19,221 nt of DNA. Origin: JBBTCX01 sp038043045. GTDB lineage: Bacteria; Planctomycetota; Phycisphaerae; UBA1845. How positions within the stretch are numbered: the first letter of the stretch is position 1; each line of letters opens with the position of its first letter. This document shows, one piece after another, positions 1 to 7,398 of the stretch. The notes under the pieces were generated by a model. The model searched no databases. It saw nothing but the letters and a program-made list of their open reading frames with translations, and was not told the origin of the DNA. The translations under genes were made by a program, and so were the position numbers. Where the stretch lies: assembly GCA_038043045.1 (NCBI GenBank), contig JBBTCX010000324.1:1-19221 (forward strand). Direction: 5' to 3'.

Positions 1-94
1 CCGCCCCCGCGCGTCTGCCTCGCCGCGTAGAAGGGGTTTCGCCACGGGCTGCTAGGCCAACCTGTAAGAAACGCCTACAATAAGGCGGATAACA
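1..94. other. Left-edge non-coding sequence, possible tail of an upstream gene
   Basis: Reading frame 1 is open from the edge to a TAG at 28-30 and frame 2 to a stop near 53-55, so the 3' end of an upstream rightward gene could lie here, but the piece is too short to identify. Just before the first gene, CGCCT (72-76) and AGGCG (83-87) form a five-base inverted repeat around ACAATA. The second arm overlaps the likely ribosome-binding sequence AAGGCGG (82-88). TACAAT at 76-81 resembles a -10 box but has no convincing -35 partner. Confidence 0.3.
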
Positions 95-1090
95 ATGGGG
101 GGAATCGTTTTGCGGCTGCGTTCTCGAACTCTTATGGCTGCCATATGTTGCCTGATCACCGCATCCCATTCATTTGGCCATCTTTACGTTTTCGGATTCA
201 TGAGATCGGGTGCGATGCCCGCCTACGACGGTTCAGGTTGGTTGGGTGAATGCTTTCTCAACATCCCGGCTGAATCAGCGACCGATCTTATCGCGGCGGA
301 GCGACACGTTTTGGGACGGGTGCCGGACTTCACTTTTCGGACCGATTGGATCGATTTCCCAGCCGGGCCATCTTCGTTTGGATTGGACGCTGACTTTGCA
401 ACCATGGGGGACTTCTTAAACGACTACATTCGTGAAGTATCCGACCCTGGCAAGCTCAATGAGAATTTTGGTCATTTTCTATTGCGGTTTAGCGGTTTCT
501 TGAAAGTGTCCTTCGACGACGACATCGAAAGTGGTGACGGCGCGATCGGGTTGCCCATCTGGGTGGAATTTGGCTGCATGGGGCACGACGGTTACCGAAC
601 GAAAGTCGGCGAAGTATCCTATCGAATTCCGATCGTAAACCCCGTGGATGGTTTTTATCACGAGAATTTCATCATCGACAGCGTCGGGATGTTTCCCATT
701 CGGGTGACCTATTTCAATCGGTACGATCCCAACGGAAATTTCGGCGCAGGGAGGGCGGGGATCGAGTTTTACAGCTGGCACGGTGGAGGCCTTGCATGGC
801 CTGCGGGTGAGTTTTTAGTTCACGCGGTGCACGGGACGTCCACGATCGTCCCTCCCCGGATTATCTATTCTGAATCGGACAATCTGCCGCTTCTTCCGGG
901 AGATTACGACGCGGACGCGGATTCCGACCTTCGAGATGCGCAATTCTTTCAGAATTGCTATACCGGTGACGGCGAGGAAAAAGGCGGGTTCAACTTGGAC
1001 CTGGGATGTGAATGGTTGGACTTTGAAGAGGATCGTGACGTGGACCTGCTCGATTTCGGTTCGTTTCAACAAGTTATGTTTGAAAGGTAA
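95..1090 (+). CDS. Secreted protein with C-terminal dockerin-like tail, possible PA14-like domain
   Basis: This is an exported protein of 331 residues. The N-terminus has an Arg-rich stretch followed by a hydrophobic core (about residues 12-28) ending in S-F-G, which fits a signal peptide. The ATG at 95 has AAGGCGG seven bases upstream. A TTG at 110, preceded by GGGGGGA, is a reasonable alternative and would give a more compact signal peptide. Residues about 125-230 contain F-S-G-F-L-K-V-S-F-D-D-D and later G-M-F-P-I-R-V-T-Y-F-N, which faintly recall the PA14 carbohydrate-binding fold; this is a guess. Residues 269-329 form a dockerin-like pair of Ca loops: GDYDADADSDLRDAQFFQNC, then a second Cys (residue 305) and E-D-R-D-V-D-L-L-D-F. 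The tail suggests surface attachment or protein-protein docking. No enzyme motif is visible. Confidence 0.8.
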   Translation: MGGIVLRLRSRTLMAAICCLITASHSFGHLYVFGFMRSGAMPAYDGSGWLGECFLNIPAESATDLIAAERHVLGRVPDFTFRTDWIDFPAGPSSFGLDADFATMGDFLNDYIREVSDPGKLNENFGHFLLRFSGFLKVSFDDDIESGDGAIGLPIWVEFGCMGHDGYRTKVGEVSYRIPIVNPVDGFYHENFIIDSVGMFPIRVTYFNRYDPNGNFGAGRAGIEFYSWHGGGLAWPAGEFLVHAVHGTSTIVPPRIIYSESDNLPLLPGDYDADADSDLRDAQFFQNCYTGDGEEKGGFNLDLGCEWLDFEEDRDVDLLDFGSFQQVMFER

Positions 1091-1114
1091 ACTGTGCCAG
1101 GTGCCTGGAAGAGC

Positions 1115-1144
1115 TTGTTTTCCGGGCGTGCTGTTGTTTACAAT
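1115..1144 (+). promoter_or_regulatory. Candidate sigma70-type promoter for the PEP-CTERM gene
   Basis: TTGTTT at 1115-1120 and TACAAT at 1139-1144 are separated by 18 bases. The -10 box ends 51 bases before the ATG at 1196, a sensible distance. This is pattern matching only, and the -35 box differs from consensus at two positions. Confidence 0.35.
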
Positions 1145-1195
1145 GACGAAGCCACCGCGTATGGTTGACGGTCGAGAAGGAAAGAGGCAATTTCG

Positions 1196-2053
1196 ATGAA
1201 AACAGCATATCTCACATGGGCGCTTGGGACGGGTTTGGCCGCGATGGCGACAACGACGATCGCGTCGCCGATTCCTATTGGTACCAGCATGACAACCGTG
1301 ACCTATACCACCGATCAAGAAGTCGTGAGTTTCACAGGATCGCGTGATTTTAACGGTCAAGTTCCGACCAACGCGACCGTTCTTGGCGCGGCTCCGAATA
1401 TCAAGACGTTTAATTCCGCCAACGGTTTTGGTCGGCGAACCGCGCTCGCCAACAACGTTAACTTTGCCCATGTGATCGGTCCGAATGAAACCTTGATCGC
1501 CCACCCTTTTTTCAAATCCGACAACGGAGCCGATTATTTTCCGGGTATTAGGGAAGATTCTGATATCACGGTGAACGTGGGGCCTATTCGTTTTTCCGAA
1601 CCGGTCAGTGTGGTGTCCAGTACGTTTCTGATGCACACGCTTTGGGTGGATGACCAAGCGGACATGCTGCCCCACCGTTATCACCATCTACACAATCAGC
1701 ATACACAAACCAATCCATTCCGAGACTTATCCGATTTTGTTCACGGGGACGTGTTCGCCGATTTTCCGAAGCCCGATTTTGTTCTTGGCGACATAACCCC
1801 GACGTTTAACGGGAATGGAACCGACCTGCTGACGATGAGCGTGACTTTCCCCTATGACATGCTTCGAAGCATCGAGGAAACTGGACATATTGCTCCACCG
1901 CCCGGCCTGCCAGCGCCACACGGCTTTTTGGAACCGTTTCACTTCCATTTTGAGTATGTGGTAGTACCGGAACCGGCCACCCTATTGCTTCTTTCATTCG
2001 GCGGATGGGTTCTTTGGAAAAGGGCTCCGCGGCACAAAACAACACACGGGTAG
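1196..2053 (+). CDS. PEP-CTERM exported protein with His-rich segment
   Basis: This protein has 285 residues. The ATG at 1196 follows AAGGAAAGAGG with good spacing. Residues 1-24 form a signal peptide ending in I-A-S. The C-terminus is a textbook PEP-CTERM sorting signal: V-P-E-P-A-T at 257-262, a hydrophobic stretch to about 274 and a basic tail W-K-R-A-P-R-H-K. In the known system such signals are recognised by an exosortase and direct proteins to the envelope or extracellular matrix; no exosortase gene lies in this window. The central part (about 30-230) belongs to no family I recognise. Residues 157-184 carry a cluster of His (H160, H163, H164, H166, H169, H183), and more lie at 242-251, which could bind metal. 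The upstream dockerin-tailed gene ends 105 bases away and a candidate promoter lies between, so this gene may be transcribed separately. Confidence 0.85.
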   Translation: MKTAYLTWALGTGLAAMATTTIASPIPIGTSMTTVTYTTDQEVVSFTGSRDFNGQVPTNATVLGAAPNIKTFNSANGFGRRTALANNVNFAHVIGPNETLIAHPFFKSDNGADYFPGIREDSDITVNVGPIRFSEPVSVVSSTFLMHTLWVDDQADMLPHRYHHLHNQHTQTNPFRDLSDFVHGDVFADFPKPDFVLGDITPTFNGNGTDLLTMSVTFPYDMLRSIEETGHIAPPPGLPAPHGFLEPFHFHFEYVVVPEPATLLLLSFGGWVLWKRAPRHKTTHG

Positions 2054-2084
2054 CCGAAACACGTTCCGAAGTTTGCTTCAGAAA

Positions 2085-2507
2085 TCAGCGACCAGGGTGG
2101 AGAGCGGCATCGCGGGTGTCCGAGGCCCGTTCGATGACAATCTCAGAGCTGGGCAATTCTTGTGTTTGCAAGACGAAATGGCGCGATCGTGCGTCGTGAA
2201 TGCGTCCCGGCCAGAGGACCTCGAGGAAGAAATCCAGCGGCGGAATCTGGTGCCAAGGGGGTTTCACGTCCCAGCTTGTGGATAAGGTCTCGTACCCTTC
2301 TTGGCGAATGACCAAATCATAATCGCCGTACCATAGAAAGTCCGTGGTAACTTCAGACCGTCCGATTTCTTGGTCATTAAGAAAAACCAAGGCGTTGGGC
2401 GGTTCGGTGGTAATGGTTAGGGTTCGTCTGACACAGGCCAATTGCAAGGTGAATACCGGAACGAGAAACAGCCATCCATTGATTCTAAAAAACGAACGAC
2501 GGATCAT
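2085..2507 (-). CDS. PEGA-domain protein, probably membrane-anchored
   Basis: The gene encodes about 140 residues. I chose the ATG at 2507 because GGAG lies five bases upstream; the ATG at 2510 is too close to it, and an ATG at 2549 would add residues before the hydrophobic segment. The N-terminus M-I-R-R-S-F-F-R then a hydrophobic run to L-Q-L-A-C (Cys25) looks like a lipoprotein signal, but Q-L-A-C is an imperfect lipobox, so lipidation is uncertain. Residues about 28-75 are a PEGA domain: L-T-I-T-T-E-P-P-N-A-L-V-F-L-N-D, E-I-G-R and Y-D-L-V-I-R-Q-E-G-Y-E-T. The W-H-Q-I-P-P-L-D-F-F segment that follows is a form I associate with planctomycete PEGA lipoproteins. PEGA domains are small beta modules on envelope proteins; the exact role here is unknown. 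The gene is the last of the leftward cluster headed by the receiver-like gene, and it converges with the PEP-CTERM gene 31 bases away. Confidence 0.8.
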   Translation of the reverse strand: MIRRSFFRINGWLFLVPVFTLQLACVRRTLTITTEPPNALVFLNDQEIGRSEVTTDFLWYGDYDLVIRQEGYETLSTSWDVKPPWHQIPPLDFFLEVLWPGRIHDARSRHFVLQTQELPSSEIVIERASDTRDAALHPGR

Positions 2508-2721
2508 CATTTCTCCATTCTCGCACGGGAATCCAATTGATTGAGGCATCTAACTCAAACACCTTCGCCGACGCGCCGTTGTTATCGAGGATCGCCACAG
2601 TGCATCGACCCGTGACCCAGTCGGAACCCTCGCCGGGATTGGGGAATAGCTTACCATCTTGGAAACGATTGACCACCTCGTCGGTGTGGCCGGTGATGAT
2701 GATATTGGCTTGCCGATATTT
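2485..2721 (-). other. Open reading stretch directly after the amrB stop, possible small gene or gene remnant
   Basis: The TAA that ends amrB (2722-2724) is followed, in the same frame, by 78 sense codons before the next stop at 2485-2487. The stretch has no ATG; the first plausible start is a GTG at 2676 (63 codons) with only a weak ribosome-binding sequence. Its 3' end overlaps the start of the PEGA gene by 23 bases. The translation contains T-G-H-T-D-E-V-V-N-R-F and C-T-V-A-I-L-D. A distant resemblance to the C-terminal part of histidine phosphatases is possible but too weak to call. It could be a small coupled gene, a decayed gene, or chance. Confidence 0.25.
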
Positions 2722-3594
2722 TTATGAAATAAAGACGATGCCCGCGTAACCGACGGAATCGTCTGAAACCGATTCTCCCAGTTCGGATGCCATCTCGCTA
2801 CTGCACGTTTGATCCAGCAGTATTCCGTTTTTGGCCGCAAGTTTCGAAGCCGCCGCAACCGTGGCCGCTGCCGCTCCGCTGCTACAGGCGTTCTTGTGGG
2901 TAGAGGCCTCCGAGACGAGGGATTGCGTTTGCATCGAGCAAACCCGATCGATGAACCGGCGGTCATTCTCATCCTTGGCCCAGCGATTGGCTTCGACGCC
3001 GACGCCCTTGGGAACGAATCCGTAATTCGGCCCGTAGTGCGTCAAGTCCGTGGTGCCGATGATAAGGGCGTCGTAGCCATAGCATGTTAAGGTTCGTCCG
3101 ATGGCTTCTCCAACTTCAGGAGCGGTCGCTCGCGCCGGAACCATGATAGGGAGAATTCGAGCACCGGGAAAAAAGTGCTGGACAAACGGAACTTGGACCT
3201 CGATGGAATGCTCTTCTTCGTGCGCGTACGGATCATCGACAATCAGATTCGTGTGACCCAGTACGCGCTCGGCCAATCGATCGTCTACCTCGACGGTACC
3301 GAGCGGAGTTTCCCATCGCCCAGAACCGAATAAAGCCGCTTCTTTCCCGCGGTATCGGTGGACCCCGCCGACGAGGACAACAACCGAAACTTGTCGAACA
3401 GCCAGAGTCTTGAAGACGTTAGCGGTCACCGCACCGCTATAGACCCATCCGGCATGAGGGACCAATCCGCCTACCACGCGTTCGTTCACGCTTGGCGGGA
3501 GCAGTTTGGCCGACATCTCAGCGATGGCCTCTTCGCACCCCACCCGCGTGCTCGGATAAAATCGCCCGGCGACGATGGCTTCTCGTATTCGCAT
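2722..3594 (-). CDS. amrB: MEMO-family protein (AmmeMemoRadiSam system protein B)
   Basis: The protein has 290 residues, the usual size for the MEMO family. The start M-R-I-R-E-A-I-V-A-G-R-F-Y-P is the normal N-terminus of the family. Family motifs are intact: G-L-V-P-H-A-G-W-V-Y-S-G (44-54), G-G-V-H-R (76-80), E-E-H-S-I-E-V-Q-V-P-F (127-137), T-T-D-L-T-H-Y-G (181-188) and A-C-S-S-G-A-A-A (236-243). In human MEMO1 the metal ligands are two His and one Cys; His47, His79 and Cys237 sit in the matching motifs, so metal binding is likely retained. MEMO proteins resemble extradiol dioxygenases, and in bacteria they often occur beside an AMMECR1 protein and a radical SAM protein. Neither partner is in this window. 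The reaction is not established. A receiver-like gene lies 100 bases upstream and a PEGA gene downstream on the same strand. Confidence in the family is high. Confidence 0.93.
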   Translation of the reverse strand: MRIREAIVAGRFYPSTRVGCEEAIAEMSAKLLPPSVNERVVGGLVPHAGWVYSGAVTANVFKTLAVRQVSVVVLVGGVHRYRGKEAALFGSGRWETPLGTVEVDDRLAERVLGHTNLIVDDPYAHEEEHSIEVQVPFVQHFFPGARILPIMVPARATAPEVGEAIGRTLTCYGYDALIIGTTDLTHYGPNYGFVPKGVGVEANRWAKDENDRRFIDRVCSMQTQSLVSEASTHKNACSSGAAAATVAAASKLAAKNGILLDQTCSSEMASELGESVSDDSVGYAGIVFIS

Positions 3595-3694
3595 GAAGTT
3601 TCCGCATGTAAGGAAAGCACGACCGAATCCCTTTGGGGTTGCATCGCGGCCGAACCCAGTTTCATTCTACCGGGGTATCGAACGGGAAGAAACA

Positions 3695-4084
3695 TCACCG
3701 TGGCGCGTTACCGGCAAGTTGTTGGAGCAAGTCAGGGAGAACAATAGAAAATCGTGATCGGGGCATGACTTCATGGGCTCCGGTTTGGGAGGCGAGATTC
3801 AGCGCGGGAACATCGACATGAGAACCAAAAGCGACGATGCGCGGTTGCCTCGGGTGCGCGTGAGCTTGTACGATCGCTTGAACGGCCTCAACGCCGGGAA
3901 GATTAAGGTCGACGATCACGGCGCAGACCGGCTCCCGATCCAGTGCCGCAGAGAGGTCCGACGCCGTGCGCACAAGGTCTAGGGAAATTCCGCCGGATGC
4001 CGCCGTCGACCGTATCTTCGTGGCGAAGATCAAATCCTGCACAACGGCGATAATCTTCGATGTCGTGCCGGGGTCGGAGACCAT
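3695..4084 (-). CDS. Stand-alone receiver-like (pseudo-response-regulator) protein
   Basis: The protein has 129 residues if started at the ATG at 4084, which follows GGAGG by about 11 bases; a TTG at 4102 would add six residues. The fold pattern is that of a single CheY-like receiver domain with no output domain. The phospho-acceptor Asp is in A-V-I-V-D-L-N-L-P-G (Asp59). Other switch residues are altered: the acidic pair after strand 1 is Q-D (V-V-Q-D-L-I-F, residues 14-20), the strand-4 Thr/Ser position reads G (I-V-A-F-G-S-H, Gly87), and the invariant Lys position reads Arg (M-P-R-S-R-F, Arg109). The combination of Q-D-L, F-G-S-H and R-S-x-F recalls a group of small pseudo-receivers that I believe is widespread; it is not random decay. 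It may bind a partner without classical phosphorylation. It is first in the leftward cluster with amrB. Confidence 0.72.
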   Translation of the reverse strand: MVSDPGTTSKIIAVVQDLIFATKIRSTAASGGISLDLVRTASDLSAALDREPVCAVIVDLNLPGVEAVQAIVQAHAHPRQPRIVAFGSHVDVPALNLASQTGAHEVMPRSRFSIVLPDLLQQLAGNAPR

Positions 4085-4208
4085 TCGAGTCGCATCCTCC
4101 AAAACGATTCCGGGGTCGTTCTCTCCTCGGGTACTTGCGGAAGCATCGCCTTCCTAGGAAGCTTGGCCACCGCTTTATGGAGCGCCATCATAAGAAAGGG
4201 AAGACGCA
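4085..4208. promoter_or_regulatory. Divergent intergenic region with a 10-base palindrome
   Basis: This 124-base region separates the leftward receiver-like gene from the rightward DUF456 gene, so promoters for both should lie here. TTCCTAGGAA at 4151-4160 is a perfect ten-base palindrome near the middle and could be an operator half or a small binding site. I cannot pick clear -35 and -10 boxes. AAAGGGA at 4195-4201 is the ribosome-binding site of the DUF456 gene, and GGAGG (minus strand, about 4096-4100) is that of the receiver-like gene. Confidence 0.3.
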
Positions 4209-4805
4209 TTGGAAATCACTCCGATTCTCGTGGCGACCAGCGTGGTGTTGGTTTGTTCGATTAGTGTGGTGATGACCATCGTACGGTTGCCCGGCACATG
4301 GCTGATTTTGGCCACGGCGTTCGGACTCGGTTGGTACACGTCTTGGAGGGAAGTCGGAGCGTTGCTCATCGCCATTCTAGCGGCATTGGCCATCATCGGC
4401 GAACTTCTGGAGACGCTTCTATCCGCCGCGGTTGCACGCCGCGCGGGAGCTTCTCGACACGCGATGATCGGGGGAATGATTGGTTCGTTGGTCGGGTTGA
4501 TTCTGTTTTCGTGTTTGATTCCGATTCCCATCATCGGGTCATTTTTGGGGGCGTTACTCGGTTGCTTCTTGGGGGCGGTGATCGGAGAGAACTGGAAGAA
4601 GCGCCGGCTGAATCAGAGCGCCAAAGTCGGAATGGCGGCGGCATGGGGTTTTTTGTTGGGCGCGGGAGCCAAAACAATGATCGGCGTGGTGATGGCCTGT
4701 GTGGTCGTTGCGTCGGCGGTCACTCTGTGCAAGCAAGGTACGCCTAATTCCCCGGACCCGATCCGACAGAATGACGCACTCCCCAATCATCAAGAAACAC
4801 CCTAA
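4209..4805 (+). CDS. DUF456 family membrane protein
   Basis: The protein has 198 residues and starts at a TTG (4209) with AGGGA seven bases upstream; no in-frame ATG is better placed. It is almost entirely hydrophobic with about five to six membrane segments: residues 5-26, 28-45, 50-70, 84-105, 108-124 and 138-170. The Gly-rich stretches I-G-G-M-I-G-S-L-V-G-L-I and I-I-G-S-F-L-G-A-L-L-G-C-F-L-G-A-V-I-G-E are typical of DUF456 proteins, a small inner-membrane family of unknown function. The last 20 residues (P-N-S-P-D-P onward) are polar and are encoded in the stretch that overlaps the DUF1579 gene on the other strand (62 bases, 4744-4805). Confidence 0.82.
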   Translation: MEITPILVATSVVLVCSISVVMTIVRLPGTWLILATAFGLGWYTSWREVGALLIAILAALAIIGELLETLLSAAVARRAGASRHAMIGGMIGSLVGLILFSCLIPIPIIGSFLGALLGCFLGAVIGENWKKRRLNQSAKVGMAAAWGFLLGAGAKTMIGVVMACVVVASAVTLCKQGTPNSPDPIRQNDALPNHQETP

Positions 4806-5412
4806 GACCTTCGGGACATTGGGCGGCACGGGTATACCGGACTTCAAGTAGCTTGATTACATCACTTCCGGAAAGTCGGTAGGTCGTGGTCAGGCGCGTG
4901 TTCGAATCGATGAAAGACTCGACCACTTTGTAGCGATTGGTCTGACCGTCAGATCCCGTGGAATCCAATTCACTGACCAATGCGTGAACCGTTGAATCCC
5001 ACACGCCTTGAACGCGCGTCGGACCGGTTGTAGAGCGATTGTCTAGCCAAACGCCTTGGTATTTCTTGTCGACGGTGTTGTACGTCAAAAGTCCCATCGC
5101 GCTAAATTTTCCAGAGTCGGTCGTGCTGGCGTACGAGCGGCGAATGGCATGACGGTTGAGCATCCAGGTGATTTCTTCCGACCCTTGAACCGTGGCAATT
5201 GTCTTTCCTGCTCGATCGAAGTGCGTCTCCACCAGTTTCCAGGGACCGATTAGAACTTCCAACCGTTCCAGTTCCGGCGTGGCGGGTTTCTCATCGGGAG
5301 TCGTTGGCGGCGTTTTCGGTGTTGAACGCTCTTCCGCATGAATCACGGGCAACACGACCACAAGCAGAGCCGTCACAACGATCCAGTACGAAAACATTTT
5401 GATGATGTTCAT
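4744..5412 (-). CDS. DUF1579-like secreted protein
   Basis: The protein has 222 residues. Residues 1-26 form a signal peptide (M-N-I-I-K-M-F-S-Y-W, hydrophobic core, V-I-H-A), followed by a Pro/Thr-rich linker (29-46). The domain from about 47 to 195 matches the DUF1579 pattern: L-E-V-L-I-G-P-W-K-L-V-E-T, G-S-E-E-I-T-W-M-L-N-R-H, G-L-L-T-Y-N-T-V-D-K-K-Y-Q-G-V-W-L-D. This beta-rich family has no assigned activity. The tail after L-L-E-V-R-Y-T-R (about residues 196-222) looks like a C-terminal extension; its last part is encoded antisense to the DUF456 gene. The start is 21 bases after the transketolase stop, so the gene is probably the last member of the crotonase-transketolase operon. The ribosome-binding site is weak, which fits translation coupled to the upstream gene. 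Confidence 0.8.
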   Translation of the reverse strand: MNIIKMFSYWIVVTALLVVVLPVIHAEERSTPKTPPTTPDEKPATPELERLEVLIGPWKLVETHFDRAGKTIATVQGSEEITWMLNRHAIRRSYASTTDSGKFSAMGLLTYNTVDKKYQGVWLDNRSTTGPTRVQGVWDSTVHALVSELDSTGSDGQTNRYKVVESFIDSNTRLTTTYRLSGSDVIKLLEVRYTRAAQCPEGLRVFLDDWGVRHSVGSGPGN

Positions 5413-5433
5413 GGGTTCGGTCTCATGGAAAAA

Positions 5434-7374
5434 TCACGCTCCCACCAATTGCTGCGCCCGTTCAAGGACTTGTTCGATTCCGACACCGACATACGAAAAG
5501 AGTTCTTCCGCCGTGCGACCCGATTTGGGCATTCGTCGTGCGCAAAGCCCCGCCACCCGAATATCGCCAAATTCAGCAGCGGCTTCGGCAATTTCCGAGT
5601 GAAGCCCGCCGACATAATTGTCCTCCACGGTCAGAACCGAGTGTCGACCGGATCGGGCAGAAGCGAGAATCGGCGAAGCGTCCATCGGAAAAGTATAGGC
5701 ATCGAAAACGTTACAAGCCACGCCACTCGCCTTTAAACGGTCGGCTGCTTCTAGAACGGTATGAAGCATATATCCCGAACTCACCAGGGTCAGGTGGTCG
5801 CCCCGTCGAAGTTGCTTGCAGCCGCGTAATTCAAACGCCTCGTTCATTTCATAAAGAAACGGCGCATCCGGACGATGAGTTCTAAGGAAACACATGCCGC
5901 GATGATTCGCAGCAAGCTCGCAACAACGGTAGGCACTAACCGCATCGCTGGGATGAAACACAACGCAAGCCGGTATACCCTGTCCAACATCGACGCGAGT
6001 CATGCTTCTGAAATAGGCCATATCCGAAAGCGACATCTGCGACGGACCATCGGCGGCCAAGGATACGCCCGAATGCGAACCAACGATTTTGATGTTTGCT
6101 CGGGTAATCGCGGCCATGTCGATCTGGTCCGTCGCGCGCGCCAGGAACTTTGCAAAACTGCTGGCGAAGGGAATTTTTCCCGCGGCGGCCATTCCCGCGG
6201 CGGCGCTGATCATGTTTTGCTCGGCGATTTTGCATTCGAAGAAACGCGTCGAGTGTCGTTTTGCAAAAAGATTGGCAAACGTTGAATTGCTTACGTCGCC
6301 GTCGAGCGCGACAATTCGTTGATCCGCGTCGCCCAACGCTACCAAACCCACGCCGTAGGCAACGCGGGTGGATAGTTTTCGGGTGTTTAACGCCGTGGAA
6401 AGATCGCATCGGGTTAGGGCGTCGGCAAATGGCGCAATGTGAATCGACTTGACATTCGAAGTGGATTTAAAAGCAGCCGACACGCGTGGAACCGCCAAAG
6501 GCTCCGATCGGGCGTGAAGTTGAACTCCCGAGGCGTCCAACTCGGCATAAACACTCGGAACATCTTTCGGCGGAACGGGTTTGCCGTGATAGTTTTGCTT
6601 TTGAATCGACGGCACGCCCCAGCCCTTGATGGTTTTCGCCACGACGGCCACCGGTTTTTTCGAGTCATCCGCGAAGGTGAAAACCTTGGACAATGCCTCT
6701 GGATCGTGACCATCCACTCGACGAACCTCCCAACCGAAAGCAAGAAGTTTGTTTGTGATGGATTCGGCGGATTGCTGCGCGGAGACTTCACCGGCTTGAC
6801 CCCAGCCGTTGCAACTGAAAATGGCGCAAACGTTTGTCAGACGGTAATCAACGATGAAATCAGCGGCTTCCCAAACTTGGCCTTCGCGCGATTCGCCGTC
6901 GCCGAGAATCACAAAAACCCGTCGCGGTGAATGGTCTAGTCGTGCTGCCAACCCTAATCCGGCACCGACGGATAAACCCTGTCCCAAAGAACCCGTGGCT
7001 GCGTCGAAAAAAGGAAACCCCTCCGTCGGATTGGGATGTCCATCCAAAACGCTGGACATTTCGCGCAGCGTTTTGAGGTCGTCCACGCGGAGCATTGTTT
7101 TGTTTTCTCGGCTTGTTCCAACCGCCCCACCAAGGTCTGCATAGACCGCATAAACAATCGGAACCGCATGCCCCAACGAAAGCACCAACCGATCCGCCGT
7201 CGGATGCCAAGGGTCGCTCGGATCATACCGCATCTGCCGGTACATCAACTCGATCACAATGTGGGTCAGCGCAAGCGCCGTCGACGGATGACCCGAACCC
7301 GACGCCGTGGTCATTTGCACAACGTGCTTGGCCAACTCGATAGCCTTGGCGTGAATGGCACTGCTTGAAGACAC
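5434..7374 (-). CDS. tkt: Transketolase, single chain, animal-like type
   Basis: Transketolase moves two-carbon units between sugar phosphates in the pentose phosphate and Calvin pathways, using thiamine diphosphate. The 646 residues contain both the N-terminal cofactor half and the pyrimidine-binding and C-terminal halves in one chain. Visible key residues: S-G-S-G-H-P (His29), L-S-L-G-H-A (His69), L-D-G-H-P (His112), the thiamine motif G-D-G-E from 158 to Asn189, Y-H-G (His263), T-R-V-A-Y-G (Arg337), catalytic Glu385 in K-I-A-E-Q-N-M, and H-P-S-D (474-477). The pattern T-L-R-E-M-S-S-V-L-D-G-H-P and the E-Q-N-M motif are closer to the human enzyme than to E. coli TktA. The start is a GTG at 7374 with GGAG six bases upstream. 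It lies 24 bases after a PaaG-like crotonase gene and 21 before the DUF1579 gene, so it is probably cotranscribed with both. All catalytic residues I can check are present, so it should be active. Confidence 0.96.
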   Translation of the reverse strand: MSSSSAIHAKAIELAKHVVQMTTASGSGHPSTALALTHIVIELMYRQMRYDPSDPWHPTADRLVLSLGHAVPIVYAVYADLGGAVGTSRENKTMLRVDDLKTLREMSSVLDGHPNPTEGFPFFDAATGSLGQGLSVGAGLGLAARLDHSPRRVFVILGDGESREGQVWEAADFIVDYRLTNVCAIFSCNGWGQAGEVSAQQSAESITNKLLAFGWEVRRVDGHDPEALSKVFTFADDSKKPVAVVAKTIKGWGVPSIQKQNYHGKPVPPKDVPSVYAELDASGVQLHARSEPLAVPRVSAAFKSTSNVKSIHIAPFADALTRCDLSTALNTRKLSTRVAYGVGLVALGDADQRIVALDGDVSNSTFANLFAKRHSTRFFECKIAEQNMISAAAGMAAAGKIPFASSFAKFLARATDQIDMAAITRANIKIVGSHSGVSLAADGPSQMSLSDMAYFRSMTRVDVGQGIPACVVFHPSDAVSAYRCCELAANHRGMCFLRTHRPDAPFLYEMNEAFELRGCKQLRRGDHLTLVSSGYMLHTVLEAADRLKASGVACNVFDAYTFPMDASPILASARSGRHSVLTVEDNYVGGLHSEIAEAAAEFGDIRVAGLCARRMPKSGRTAEELFSYVGVGIEQVLERAQQLVGA

Positions 7375-7398
7375 AAGACACTCCGGTAAGGATGATCG

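Noticed and set aside
815..1687. Long leftward reading frame of 290 codons antisense to the first two genes
   Set aside because: It spans two exported-protein genes with clear signal peptides and sorting tails, and its translation is rich in Arg, His and Gly without any domain pattern; it is an antisense shadow.
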